From Gambelia wislizenii (taxonomy: Eukaryota; Chordata; Lepidosauria; Squamata; Crotaphytidae), in contig JAUMIR010000001.1 in the NCBI GenBank assembly GCA_030847615.1, positions 90,197,501-90,261,500 of the forward strand: a DNA stretch of 64,000 bases. The letters are read 5' to 3'. The notes beneath the pieces were generated by a model. It was given only the letters and a program-made list of their open reading frames with translations. It did no database searches and was not told where the DNA came from. Within the stretch, counting starts at the first letter, position 1. Each line of letters begins with the position of its first letter. Of the stretch, positions 19,494 through 30,589 are shown piece after piece. The position numbers and the translations under genes are program-made.

Positions 19494-20710
19494 TTAATAA
19501 TAATAATAATAATAATAATAATTTCTTGCTTGCCTCTCCCCATGGATCAAGGCAGGGAACAACAACAGATTAACATATGTAGGAAGGTAATGAGTCTAAA
19601 AATAAAATTGCAGGATCTAGTCCTTTAAAAACAACAAGAATTATCTCCTTTTTAAAAAGGTAAAATCATTCAGTCACATTTGACTTCACGCTTTATGCAG
19701 AGTGCGATTAAGAAGCAGACTTAAGCTCTATTATCATTTGAAAGTGTATTCAGAGATCTGGGATCCCCCAGTTAAATTAGACTCATTACAAAACAAAGGA
19801 GTCAGTTTAAAATGCAAAACAAAGTTTACTGAAGGTATATCAGTCTCAATCTACATACTAAAACAAACTTAAGAAAAGGTCCCTAAACTGACTAAGAATG
19901 GATAGGAAAGACTCACCAGCCTTGGCTGGGTTCCGATGCATCATGGCATGGTTACAGGAAAGCTTAAGATGCCTCCATTCTCATGGAGAGTCAGATTCAG
20001 AAGAAGCAAGTTACACAAAAGCAATAAAATTCAAATTAGGTCATGTGTGAATCATCCAGCACTTCTAGTTGGCTAGAAGTGCCCAGTGAAGTAAGAGAAG
20101 GGAATTTTGGGAGAACAAAATGCATGCAGGGAAAAACCCTAGACTTATCTAAGATTGTGAATGAGGTACACAAGATTGCTTTTACATTACAATGATTATT
20201 TCCCCACATACAACAACATACAACACATAACATCTGTTAAAAACATACAAGATCTATGAAAATGCATAACATCAGTTTAAAAGAACAAGTAAGTTAAATA
20301 CCTATTAAAAATTAATCCATATTTAAAATTTATAGTTTAAAATTCACAAATTAAAAATCATATGGATAGGCCTGCTGGTCTTTAATGCTGTTTTAAATTC
20401 AGACAGCATATTCAGCTGTTGAATCTCTTCCAGCAGGTTGTTCCACAGTATAGGAGCAACTGAAGAAAAAGTCATCTGTGTGACAGTGGCCAACCTAGTC
20501 TAGGCTACTGGAGTAAATGTCCCCCAGAGGAACTGAGCATATAGGGCAGATTATATAGAAGGAGGTGATCTCATGGTAACCTGGACCCAAACCATGTAGG
20601 GCTTTAAATGTAATAACCAACACTTTGTGCCATGCCCAGAAAATAAAGATTATAGCAGTGAATATTCTGTGTGCTGTGTTCAGCTCTGAACCAAGAGCCT
20701 TAGAACAGCT
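19494..20710 (-). mobile_element. L2-like LINE 3' part, minus, split by a solo LTR
   Basis: On + the (TAA)n run at 19494-19522 is the tail of a minus-strand LINE whose 3' UTR continues at 19523-19577, is broken by the LTR (19578-20215), and resumes at 20221. The minus-strand frame near 20713-20495 includes HKVLVITFKALHGLGPGYHE, the L2 ORF2 C-terminal motif also found at 13600 on the plus strand. It is truncated and full of stops. A CR1 lies immediately upstream. Confidence 0.75.
19578..20215 (-). mobile_element. Solo LTR, copy 2 (minus), 5-bp target duplication ACATA
   Basis: 638 bp from TGTAGGAAGGTAATGAGTC to CCCCACATACAACA, flanked by ACATA at 19573-19577 and 20216-20220. It aligns along its length with 2198-2902 and, inverted, with 59398-60083. 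It is somewhat shorter through small deletions. No internal retroviral or retrotransposon coding sequence. Confidence 0.85.
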
Positions 20711-21742
20711 CATAGAATCATAGAATCATAGAATCATAGAATTGCAGAGTTGGAAGAGACCACGAGGGCCATCCAGTCCAACCCCCTGCCATGCAGGAAA
20801 TCACGACCAAAGCATCCCCGACAGATGGCCATCCAGCCTCTGTTTAAAGACCTCCAAGGAAGGAGACCCCACCACGCTCCGAGGGAGTGTGTTCCACTGC
20901 CAAACAGCTCTTACTGTCAAAAAGTTCCTCCTCATGTTGAGGTGGAATCTCTGTTCCTGGAGCTTGCACCCATTGCTCCGTGTTCCAGTCTCTGGAGCAG
21001 CAGAAAACAAGCCTGCTCCATCCTCAGCATGACATCCCTTCAAATACTTAAACAGGGCTATCATATCGCCTCTAAACCATCTTTTTTCCAGGCTAAACAT
21101 ACCCAGCTCCCTAAGTCTCTCCTCATAAGGCATTGTTTCCAGACCTTTCACCATTTTAGTTGCCCTTCTCTGGACACGCTCCAATTTGTCAATATCCTTT
21201 CTGAATTGTGGTGCCCAGAACTGGACACAGTATTCTAAGTGAGGTCTGACCAAGGCAGAATAGAGTGGCACTATTACTTCCCTTGATCTAGACACTATAC
21301 TTCTATTGATACAGCCCAAAATTGCATTGGCCTTTTTAGCTGCCGCATCACACTGTTGGCTCATGTTCAACTTGTGGTCTACTAGGACTCCTAGATCCCT
21401 TTCGCACGTAGTCTCATTCAGCCAGGTCTCTCCCATCCTATATTTATGCATTTCATTTTTCCGCCCTAAATGCAGTACTTTACATTTCTCCGTATTGAAT
21501 TTCATTTTGTTAGCTTTGGCCCAGCTCTCCAGTCTATCCAGGTCATTCTGAATTTTGATCCTGTCCTCTAGGGTATTAGCTACTCCTCCCAATTTGGTGT
21601 CATCTGCAAATTTGATAAGTATGCCCCTAATTCCCTCATCCAAGTCATTGATAAAGATGTTGAATAGCACTGGGCCCAGGACAGAACCCTGTGGCACCCC
21701 ACTGGTCACATCTTTCCAAGACGAAGAGGAGCTCCTCATAGC
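20711..21742 (-). mobile_element. CR1 LINE, 5'-truncated, best preserved copy
   Basis: The plus strand begins with four CATAGAAT repeats (20711-20744), the 3' tail of a minus-strand CR1, and continues through the standard CR1 3' region into the RT. It is open for 326 codons and carries few differences from the common pattern shared with 40480-41382 and 61770-62385. It breaks off 5' near 21742, just upstream of the GVPQG block, which is ordinary truncated CR1 insertion. Confidence 0.9.
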
Positions 21743-21781
21743 AATTTGCTTCAACAGGACTTGAGACCAGACTGAAGCCAT
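20801..21781 (-). CDS. CR1 ORF2 C-terminal part (reverse transcriptase), open but truncated
   Basis: 326 residues with no stop. Residues 28-37 are the RT block GVPQGSVLGP and residues 58-61 the catalytic FADD, followed by the thumb and C-terminal region (LGVLVDHKLNMSQQCD, SALVRPHLEYCVQFWAP, LKYLKGCHAEDGAGLF, RLDGHLSGM). The endonuclease domain and the first RT blocks are missing. The first 18 or so residues come from flanking DNA rather than CR1, so the ATG is not the element's own start. It would be inactive alone. Confidence 0.8.
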   Translation of the reverse strand: MASVWSQVLLKQIAMRSSSSSWKDVTSGVPQGSVLGPVLFNIFINDLDEGIRGILIKFADDTKLGGVANTLEDRIKIQNDLDRLESWAKANKMKFNTEKCKVLHLGRKNEMHKYRMGETWLNETTCERDLGVLVDHKLNMSQQCDAAAKKANAILGCINRSIVSRSREVIVPLYSALVRPHLEYCVQFWAPQFRKDIDKLERVQRRATKMVKGLETMPYEERLRELGMFSLEKRWFRGDMIALFKYLKGCHAEDGAGLFSAAPETGTRSNGCKLQEQRFHLNMRRNFLTVRAVWQWNTLPRSVVGSPSLEVFKQRLDGHLSGMLWS

Positions 21782-21789
21782 GACACCGC

Positions 21790-22130
21790 ACTTTAGTCAT
21801 CCTTGAAGATTCCAACTCTTCCTATAAAGCAGAGACCCTTAAAGAGACAGCCTTCCAGCATGGAGCCAACCACTTCTCTGTCTCTCCAAGTTCATGCCAG
21901 CTTTACTGCTTATGCTGATGCATTGGTGGACTGGATTATAGATGGGTTTGTAGAGCACATGAGTTGTGCTTTCAGCCCACTGACCAGTGTTCACACACAC
22001 ATAAACCACTAATACTCTTTACAACCTTCACTTTTCTTCACCATAGACAGGCCTGTCAGGTCCAAACTCAACATGCTATCTACTCTCTGGACTATAAATA
22101 GAGCTCTTCACAAATTATGTTATCAGTGAC
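21790..22130. other. Unassigned non-coding sequence
   Basis: No recognisable repeat boundary or coding sequence. Confidence 0.35.
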
Positions 22131-22134
22131 ACTG

Positions 22135-22678
22135 GGGCCTTGTCTAGATGAACTATTTACCCCATCTTGGCGCCATTGTGGAGCCCTGGCCCTGCAGTCG
22201 AGATGACACAGGGCATTTTTCCTGTTTTGCTTCGAGGAAGTCCTCACAACCCCTGGGGTAAAGACAGGGCCAAGATAGGATAAAGCCCATTACACCACTT
22301 TAAAAAAATACCTGGGAAAAACTGCTTCAGTGGGCAAAAAAAGGATTCGGCCACATGTGACCACAGGAGCCCACACCACCACACCAGACTGTTACTCCAG
22401 CTGCCAGCTGCCGTTGCTCTTCCAAAGCCAGGAAGCAGGCCTGCAGCATGTGACCAGGCTGGGCACATGCAGGGGGTCTTGTTCATGTGCTGTGGTATGG
22501 CTTCCTGGCTTCAAAGAATGGGGCAGTGGCGGTGGAGGTGGCGGCTGCAGCAATGGGCCAGTGTGGCAGTCTAGACTCCATCTTGTTTGGTGATGGTAAC
22601 AGGGGAGGAACAGGCCTGATCCATGGGCAGAATACACTGGTGGAAAGCCAGTATATTCTGGCCCATGTAAACGAGTCC
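22135..22678 (-). mobile_element. GGGCTTATCTACA-family GC-rich MITE, copy A
   Basis: Tips are GGGCCTTGTCTAGATG and GCCCATGTAAACGAGTCC. The interior has the hallmarks of the family: GACACAGGGCATTTT, CCTGGGGTAAAGACAGGG, GGCCACATGTGACC, a foldback of GGAAGCAGGCCTGCAGCATGTGACCA with its inverse further on, and TGATCCATGGGCAG..TACACTGG near the end. It lies opposite in orientation to the copies at 41561, 44628 and 49182 and parallel to 63418-63960. Confidence 0.8.
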
Positions 22679-22679
22679 T

Positions 22680-23385
22680 AGAAGAATGTTGTATATGTGA
22701 AGCTCTCTGAAGTACAAATAAATACCCAACAAAAGAATCATAATTCAAACACTACTAAGGAATAGCATCTGCTTTGCAAAAGACATCCAAATGTCCTTAA
22801 GAAATGTTCCCACTCCTCCTTTAATCAGAATGCATTCTTCCAACCATATGGGATATTCATATGAACCACTCCAGCTTAGCCAATGTAGTTCTGTCGTTGT
22901 AATAGCTCAGATGGCCTTTTTGAAACTTCCTTCATGTTGTTTGAGGAATTGTTTAAAATATTCTCAACAACAGTTATGTTGGATTTGTGTAAATGAGAGT
23001 ATTAGATGTGGAACATTTAAACTTTAAAAATGGTTTAATGTATGATATATGAAGACCTTCTCATGAACACTTAGAAAAGTCAGGAAGTATTTTACAGTAC
23101 TGTACTGTACTGAACATCATGCCAACATATGTGGATGAGCTGGGCACCTAGTCCGGCACCTAGCATGCTTGGGCAGGTGCCATGCCTCTGGTCCTCCTTT
23201 ACCAGGATCCAGTTCCTTAAAATGTTCTGTCCCAGCACTCCAAGCAGTACCAAGTGTCTGGATAGGGCCTATCAATTCCTTACAGTGCCCTTGTATTAGA
23301 ATTAATCTGGGCCCTTTTGGGAAATTAAAAAGCCAGCTGAACCAACCACCCAATGCTGCCTGATGTGCTAAAAATGCAGAGGCAG
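22680..23385. other. Unassigned AT-rich sequence
   Basis: No repeat or coding sequence recognised. A short TACTGTACTGTACTG run lies near 23097. Confidence 0.35.
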
Positions 23386-23622
23386 ACATGTTGTTGTTGT
23401 GGGCCTTCAGGTTGTTTCTGACTTATGGTGACCCTAAGGTGAACCTATCACAGGGGTTTGTTAGCAAGATTTGTTCAGAGGAGGGTTGCCTTTGCCTTCC
23501 TCTGAGGCTGAGGGGGTGTGGCTCACCCACAGTCACCCAGTGGGTTTTCATGCCCAAGCGGGGAGTTGAATACTATTCTCCAGAGTCGTAGTGAAGCACC
23601 TAAACCATGACACCATGCTGGT
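23386..23622 (-). mobile_element. Sauria-type SINE, minus strand
   Basis: The plus strand starts TGTTGTTGTTGTGGGCCTTC and continues GTTTCTGACTTATGGTGACCCTAAGGTGAACCTATCA, the inverse of the Bov-B-like SINE tail. It then gives the inverse of the body (CAGTCACCCAGTGGGTTTTCATG) and of the tRNA-like head (CAGAGTCGTAGTGAAGCACCTAAACCA). The B-box region is degraded. Confidence 0.85.
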
Positions 23623-23639
23623 TCTCTATATTGACTGCA

Positions 23640-24460
23640 AGACAAATTCCAGTATTCATGTGGTAATACCTTTATTATACCAGCCAAAAAGACAATAAAA
23701 TCCTTGTGTGGGATAAGGCTACCCATGGATACTGGTCAAGAGTTATATGTTCCTTTTAGAATCAGAGGCCACATTCTTCTGAATACTAGTTTTTGGAAGA
23801 CAGCTGTTATCTTTCCCATGGACTCTACATGCGGCGTGGGCAACTGTGCTGGGGGAAAGAGTCCGTTTTAGCTATAAAAATGCTCCAGAGAGCTGCAAGC
23901 TTTCTGGGGCTGCAGTCTCCCTACTCCTGCTCTGTGTTGAGTATAATTGTGTACACCCCTATAATCCCTGCCCTCACCCACATTTTCCTAAATCAGAAAG
24001 CCTGAGATTTCTATTATGCAATCATCCTGCCTTATTTATAGAATTGTATGGCCACTCAATGATAATGCCACCTTCTATTTGTTTTCCTTATGCTACTTTT
24101 TTTCTTTTCCACACACACACAAAGTCTGAAAAGTTGGGAAAGACTGGATAGCTGCACTTTGCCTTTTAACTGATAGCACTAGGAGAAACTGGTCTGGAAG
24201 TATCAGTTACAACCCTTCCTCTTAGGGGAGCTACTCCAGCTATTTGATGACTCCGTTACCCTTTCCCACACTTTCTCCAGCTCGGCAATATCCTTTTTAA
24301 GGTGTGGCAATCAGTACACACTAGTCCCCTTCAGACTTACCTTCTCTTGCATCCAAAGGCAGCCCAGGAATGAATGGACTTCCTGGACTGAAATTTCGCC
24401 CATTCTCATGAGAAGACACGAGCATGGGAAATTCAAAAAGAAAAAGAAAAACACACACAC
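23640..24460. other. Unassigned non-coding sequence
   Basis: Mixed AT-rich DNA with a short AC run near 24110. The part at 24330-24440 (TTTCGCCCATTCTCATGAGAAGACACGAGCATG..) resembles the interior of Harbinger-like copies H1 and H4 and may be a fragment of that family. Confidence 0.35.
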
Positions 24461-24462
24461 AA

Positions 24463-25553
24463 AAGTCGAAGGCTTTCATGGCCAGCATCCATAGATTTTC
24501 CTTGTTTTTTTCCCAGGCTGTGGAAGAGTTTCTGGAAGAGTTTATTTCTGACATTTCGCCTGCATCTGTGGCTGGCATCTTCAGCTAATGGTAGGGTAGG
24601 AGTATGGGGTTTATATACTGTGAACCCCTGATGGGGAGGATATGTGAATTTGCATATTTGAATGGCTAGTTTCTGGGTGTAGATATGCAAGGAGGATTAG
24701 TGTCTGTTTGGCTAATGGTTGGTTAATGGTCCATTATTTGCTGGAAATCCCCCTGTCCCTGGGCGGAGTTCATTTGCAAGTGTTGAGTTCTGATTTTAGT
24801 GTTTTTCAGGACTGGCAGCCAGATTTTGTTTACTTTTAGGGTTTGTTCTTTCCTGTTGAAGTCGTCCAGGTGTTTGTGGATTTCAATAGCTTCTCTATGC
24901 ATTCTGGCATGATAGTTGTTGGCCTGGTCCAGAATTTCTGTGATTTTAAATTAACATTTTGTGTCCAGGCTGGTTTATAACATGTTCTGCTACTGCTGAT
25001 TTTTCTGGCTGGCCCAGTCTGCACTGTCGCACATGTTCTTTTATTCATGTTTGCACACTGCGTTTAGTGGTTCCTATGTAAACTTGTCCCTAGCTGCATG
25101 AGAAGCTGCATGGTATGCGGTAAACTCCTGCAGCTGTGAGAGGGTCTCTTTTGTCTTTTGCTGAGTGTAGTATTTCTTGGATTTTCTTGGTTAGTCTGTA
25201 GATCGTTTGGAGGCTGTGTTTCTTCATCAGTTTCCCTATTCTGTCTGTGACTCCTTGGATGTATGGTAAAAATATCTTCCCTTTGGGTGGCTGTTTTTCT
25301 TCTTCATTCCTGTGGTTTTTTCTGGGTCTGGCTGCTCTTGTGATGTCTGATCTGGAGTAACCATTAGCCTGTAGGGCCCAGTTTAGGTGCCTCAGTTCAT
25401 CCTCCAGGGTTCGCAGATCCTTTTTGCACGGTCTACCAATGTTTTTATTGTACTTCTTATCCTGGGTGATGATTTGAGTTCTTGTGTAGGTATCTGTCCG
25501 TGTGTGTGGGTGTTCTGTATACCTTGTGGTCTAACCGTTGGTTTGGTTTATGG
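24463..25553 (-). mobile_element. Penelope-like element, 3' part with GIY-YIG endonuclease
   Basis: On the minus strand the sequence encodes, in broken frames: NQRLDHKVYRTPTHTDRYLH, DRIGKL-type linker sequence, GVYRIPC (about 25133-25112), GQVYIGTTKRSVQT (about 25092-25050), EHVRQCRLGQPEKSAVAEH and HRNSGPGQQLSCQNA. This is the RT linker and C-terminal GIY-YIG nuclease order of Penelope-like elements. The 3' region ends with the CGAAGGCTTTCATGGCC motif at 24463 common to reptile PLE copies. Stops and frameshifts are present. An inverted piece of the same element follows at 25560-25618. Confidence 0.85.
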
Positions 25554-25559
25554 ATGACG

Positions 25560-25618
25560 AGCCATCCAAAGGGAAGGTATTTTTACCATACATCAGAGGA
25601 GTCACAGGTAGACTGGTA
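25560..25618 (+). mobile_element. Inverted piece of the same Penelope-like element
   Basis: GCCATCCAAAGGGAAGGTATTTTTACCATACATC..AGGAGTCACAG is the reverse complement of 25240-25290 of the adjacent minus-strand PLE with a few mismatches. Inverted and tandem partial copies are a known habit of PLE insertions. Confidence 0.8.
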
Positions 25619-25891
25619 GCAGCAGCAAGGGCCAGCCTGCCAGGACGGGCTCCTGTAGTCTTGTGGGGCCCAATCTGTTCCTTCCCAATGGGAATGGATT
25701 AAAAGACATATTATTTTAAAACATTGTATCAGGCCCTACCTAGCCTTAGCACCATCTGAGCCCTGTATCTACCCCAGGGATGGCGAGGACTGCCGGGGGG
25801 GGGCAGAATTGGGCAAATGCCCTGTGTCATCAGGACTGCAGGGCTCTAAAACAGGGGCAATCTAGGGTATATTGCCTGCCTAGATAAGCCC
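25619..25891 (+). mobile_element. GGGCTTATCTACA-family MITE, copy B (right part only)
   Basis: CTGTAGTCTTGTGG, GCACCATCTGAGCCCTGT.TCTACCCCAG, AATGCCCTGTGTCATCAGGACTGCAGGGCTC and the tip GCCTAGATAAGCCC match copies C and E. The left half is missing. Confidence 0.75.
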
Positions 25892-26925
25892 TAAGACACT
25901 CTGTGTTTAGAGCTGGCTGGAGAACAAGATGGCAGCCTCTTCCATTCCATGCACACAAGCTGACTAGACTGACTATTGAATTTTCTTCCACACTTGCAAT
26001 GGGACAGTGCCCTCTATTTCACCTGATGGCAGCTTACAGGGCAAAAATCAGGTTGCATGGCACACAATAACCTCTCCTCCGACACTTTGTTGCCCCTGAG
26101 CATCTGTTGCATGAAGTGATCGCCTCACTCTACCTCATTATGTTGAGTCCCATGTGTTGAGGTCTCAGGTGGGGTTAGGGAATGTGGTGCCTTCTGCTTA
26201 GTTATGGATGTCTTCACTATATTTATTCCTTTTAAAAGTCACTTCCATGCTTGAAGTTCAACCACAGATTAGAAGCACAGATGAAAACCCAGAGCCATGT
26301 AAAGTGATGATGGATAGCTTTCTATTAACAGAAACAAGCCATTATGATCTGATTGTCCTTAAAAGTGGATAGAGAATGGAGACAACATTTCAGTGGGACT
26401 TCAAGGCATGCCTATGCCTGACTCTATAGTGGGAAAAATCCATTAGTCAGCAAGCAGAGTCAGGTGATGTGGTACTTTCCAAAATCTGAATCATTTCTGA
26501 GTGAATTATTTTTTCAGAAGTATAGAATGATTGAAGATAATAATTTACCAATATGTAGCTTTATGAAAAGTAGAGCCCTGCCCTGCAAACAGGACATTTA
26601 CTGCAGAAATACTTGTTTGCTCAGTGCATAGAGAATGATGTGCTTGGATTTTATTTTATTCCTTTATTTGAAATAAAGGAAACACAACTGTTACTCTATG
26701 GAATTTCCCAGCACAAGAAAATCTAAGACACTGGAAGCTTACCCTTTCTCCATCATGGAAACTATAGTATTAACTTCAAGCATTCAGGCAACATTCTGAG
26801 GTGTGTGTGTGTGCTGCTACCCTAAGATGTGGGGGTGCTTTAGAGACTCACCTGTGATATCAAAACCTCTATTACTATTTGGGAGGGGGATTAGCTCAAA
26901 TGGGTGCCTGCAAGAAGAGGGTGAC
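25892..26925. other. Unassigned non-coding sequence
   Basis: About 1 kb without a coding region or recognised repeat. Confidence 0.35.
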
Positions 26926-26927
26926 TG

Positions 26928-27560
26928 TGGGGATCTTTTCCCCTATGTATACTAGTATTAACTTCAGAGGACACTCCAGCTTAAAATGAAATAAAGTATT
27001 TTATTGGAAATACCACAAAATTCACAAACACAGAACACACATTCCTAAGAACCATACAAGGATATTAAGGAATAAGAGAGAAAGATTGGATGGAGGGAGA
27101 GATTTGGGGAAAGAGGATGATAGTTACCAGTCTTGAAGAGTTGAAGTTACTCAGACAGGCATCTGAGGGTGGCATAGGAGGTTCTGATCCAGGGGCACAC
27201 CAAGAAAGAGAGTGGCTGGATTCGTCCACCATGTCACACCTTTCTATTCTTGGGGGGCTAATATTTATACCCTGTTTCATTTCCTGAAGGGGTACTCTGG
27301 TTAGGATAAAGCCTTGATGGCCTTCCCTTTGGACAAAGGAAACCAAAACACAACTGATTGCATTAATGGCTGGGAGATAGGAACTGATTGGCTTACGACA
27401 GCCTCACAATGCTGGAAAGGAGGTAGATGTGAGGTGAGATTTCCTTAGGAGTGGAATGGTCACTTAATTGTTTGGTTGAATGACTCATTACAATCCTAAT
27501 ATGGGCTTCCTTGCCATATTATTTCAGACACATCCCAAGTCATTGTGACCTCCACCTGAC
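26928..27560 (-). repeat. Possible LTR-like block (uncertain)
   Basis: The plus strand starts TGTGGGGATCTTTTCCCC. On the minus strand the block ends in GGGGAAAAGATCCCCACA and contains AATAAAATACTTTATT, i.e. a polyadenylation-like signal before a CCACA end. GTGAC occurs at both possible borders (26923-26927 and 27545-27549), but the far end lacks a clean CA/TG terminus. No second copy is in the window, so the call is weak. Confidence 0.25.
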
Positions 27561-27561
27561 C

Positions 27562-28070
27562 TCTTTTTGGTTCACCCCAGCCAACCTGACCCCCCAAAGT
27601 GTCCAATATTTCCAATTATGAGATATCATGGGGAGGGAGTAGTAGGGCATACTAATAGTGTGCGTGTCCTGGGTGTTGTATGTGTGGTCTCAACTGTTCA
27701 ATTGCAGTCATACAGCACGGACAAGCCACCATTGTGCTTCTCAGAATTTACCATTAAGCAGAAAATGGGGGCTTCAGACCTGTGTTTATTATGTAATAGT
27801 GGGGAGCACAACATGTACAAACATGCAATTAAAATATAACCAAAGCAATATATCTCTAGCTATGCATACAAAATATGCAACTGAAGATGATACCTCAGAA
27901 GTTTGAGTGACATCAGCATTTCCCCCCTATAGTGGCCCAGTAGCCCAAAAGAAATGAAGGACCAAAATGTTGGTGGGCTGGCTTCATATTCTGCCCATAC
28001 ACTGGTTGTTATGTTCATGTTCTTTGGTGCTACTGGCCCTATGTGGACTTCTTACATTGCCTCAGAAAAA
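27562..28070. other. Unassigned non-coding sequence
   Basis: No coding region or repeat end recognised. Confidence 0.35.
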
Positions 28071-28076
28071 GTGTGA

Positions 28077-28548
28077 GCAAAGTGTTGCCTGTGGACTGCA
28101 TTTTGTGGCCCCGGGGGGCGGAGTGTTAATATTTTTTTTTTAATTGTGTGTGTGAAATGTCCCAAACACCTTCTATGGGGTATGGGGGCATTTTTGTCAT
28201 ATTTTAGCTCCCCTGGATGATTTTAGGTTCAGGGGAGGCCTTTAAAAAAACAGGAAGCCACCTGAAAGTGACTTTGGGTCACTTCCTGTTCCTAAAAAGG
28301 CCTGTCCTGGGCCTAAAATGGGTCACTCCGTGTTGCAAAAAGGGCTTCTTCTAGGCTTTAAATTGCCCAGGAGATTTCCAAAACTGTGGCAAAAATCTCC
28401 CCATGCCTCCTAGAGGGCATTTGGGAGCATTTAGAGGAGAAGAGAGGAAATTGGGGAAAAAACATCTGGTGGGGAAGGTGGAGTACTCCAAAGTCTCCTG
28501 GGCCTAATGCAGCCCCCTACTCTCCAACAATTGCCCACTCCTGCTTTA
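28077..28548. mobile_element. hAT-like MITE (GTGTTGCC / TTGCCCACTCCTG ends)
   Basis: AAAGTGTTGCCTGTGGACTGC at the left and CTCCAACAATTGCCCACTCCTG at the right are inverted relatives of the CAGG.GTGGGCAA type. The interior contains repeated ..GGGTCACTTCCTGTT.. blocks facing ACAGGAAGCCACC. No coding capacity. Confidence 0.55.
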
Positions 28549-28549
28549 G

Positions 28550-29090
28550 AAAGCTACTTGAAACACCTTTACCTGCTTGATATAGCTACCAAGGTGCTAG
28601 CTATGGTCTTTAAAGCCCTGGCAAGTCTGGAAATTGTGTTCTAGCTCTTCCATATGCTTCTCTTGGGAAACTTGGCCCAGCTTCCAAGAGTTTTCTTGGA
28701 ATCTTACCACTGACAGATGTTTGAAAGTAACATCCAGATTATGGACAGGAAAGCTATCAATGGATTTAGTCATAATGGTTGTATTATTTCCAGTATCAGA
28801 AGCAGTGTGCCTTTGATTTCTTGTTGCTGGAAACGGGATTCTACTCATGTCTTGCTTGTTGGCTTCTCACAGGCCTCTAGTTGGCCACTGTACAGACAGA
28901 ATGCTCAACCAGATAAATCAGCTAGACTAGACAGATTGGTACAGCATGGTTTTTTAATGTGGTTAGTGAACTCTCTAGAGAGGTGGGAATTGGTTTCTTC
29001 TCTGCCCCCTTTTTAATCAAGCACTTATTTTAACTTTTGCCCACTCTATTGTTTTAATTATCTGCATTTTTATTGCATTTTTAACATTTT
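28550..29090. other. Unassigned non-coding sequence
   Basis: Short open frames only, without family features. Confidence 0.35.
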
Positions 29091-29091
29091 A

Positions 29092-30580
29092 GACTCATAG
29101 AGTTGGAAAGGACCACAAGGGCCATCTAGTCCAACCCCCTCCCCTGCACAAATACACAATCAAACCATTCCCAACAGATGGCCATCCAGTCTCTGGTGTC
29201 CAGAACTGGATATAGTATTTGAAATTAGGTCTGACCAGAGCAGAATAGAGTGGCACTATTACTTCCCTTAGTCTAGACACTATACTCCTATTGATGCAGC
29301 CTAGAATCGCATTGGCTTTTTCAGCTACCGCATCACACTACTGACTCATGTTCAGCTAAGGCTCCTAGATCCCTTTCACATGCTCTGCCATTAAGTCAGG
29401 TGTTACTCATTCTATATCTGTGCATTTCATTTTTACCGCCCAAGTGTAGTATCCTACATTTCTCCCTGTTGAAATTCATTTTGGCCCAGCTTTCTAATCT
29501 GATAAGGTCATTTTTAATTCTGATCCTGTCCTCTGAGGTATTAGCTACCCCTACTAATTTGGTATCATCTGCAAAGTTAATAAGCATGCCCTCTATTCTC
29601 TTATCTAAGTCATTGATAAAGATTTTGAATAACACTGGGCCCAGGACAGAACCCTGTGGCACCCCACTAGTCACTTCTCTCCAGGATGAAGAGGAGCCAT
29701 TGGTGGCTACCCTTTGGGTTTGGTCAGTCAACCAATTACAAATCCACCTGACAGTTGCATTGTCTAGCCCACGTTACTAACCTTTTTGCAAGGATACCAA
29801 CCATGGGGGACTTTGTCAAAGGCCTTACTGAAATCAAGGTAGGCTACATCCCCAGCATTTCCTTCAACTACCAAGTTTGTAATTCTATCCAAAAAAGAGA
29901 TAAGATTATTCAGGCATGACTTGTTTTTGAGAAACCCATGTTGACTTTTAGTGATGACGGCATTCCTTTCTAAGTGCTTACAGATCATCTGTTTAAAGAT
30001 CTGCTCTAGAATATTTCCTAGTATTGAGGTCGGGCTGACTGGGCAATAATCATTTGGGTCTTCTTTTCCTTCCCCCTCTTTTTAAAATTGGGGAAAACAT
30101 TTGCCCTCCTCCAGTCTGCTGGGACCTCTCCTGTTCTCCAGGAATTCTCACATTATTGCTAATGGTTCTAAGATTACTTCTGCCAGTTCTTTTAGTACCC
30201 TTGGATGTAGTTCATCTGGACCTGGAGACTTGAACTCCTGAACTATCTCTTTACCAATTCTGTGCTGCATTTCCCCTACTGCATCATCTGCTCCATTTCC
30301 CCCAGGATGAGCACTGTTCTCCTTTTGGGAGAAGACTGAGGCAAAGAAGATGTTGAGTAGCTCTGCCTTTTCTCTGTCCCCTGTTAGCATTTTGCCAAGT
30401 TCTCCATGCAGTGGCCCTACCATTTCCTTGTTCTTCCTTTTGCTACAGACACAACCAAAAAAGCCCCTTTTGTTGTTTTTAACCTCTCTAGCAAGCCTGA
30501 GCTCCATCTGTGCTTTAGTGTTTCTGACTTTCCCCCTACATGAGCTGGCTATTTGTTCAAATTCTTCTTTGGTGATTCCG
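29092..30580 (-). mobile_element. CR1 LINE with internal deletion, long 5' reach
   Basis: The plus strand starts with a CR1 tail (GACTCATAGAGTTGGAAAGGACC). At 29199 it jumps from CAGTCTCTG straight to GTGTCCAGAACTGG, skipping about 330 bp that the copy at 20711 has. It then continues through RT blocks on the minus strand: 29731-29396 (GVPQGSVLGP, INFADDTKL), 29988-29764 (KSQHGFLKNKSC, DFSKAFDKVPH) and 30507-30148 (VSKNNKRGFFG-like region, FFASVFSQKE, SPGPDELHPRVLKELA). It therefore reaches further 5' in ORF2 than any other CR1 here. Several frameshifts. Confidence 0.85.
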
Positions 30581-30589
30581 CCCCGCCCC

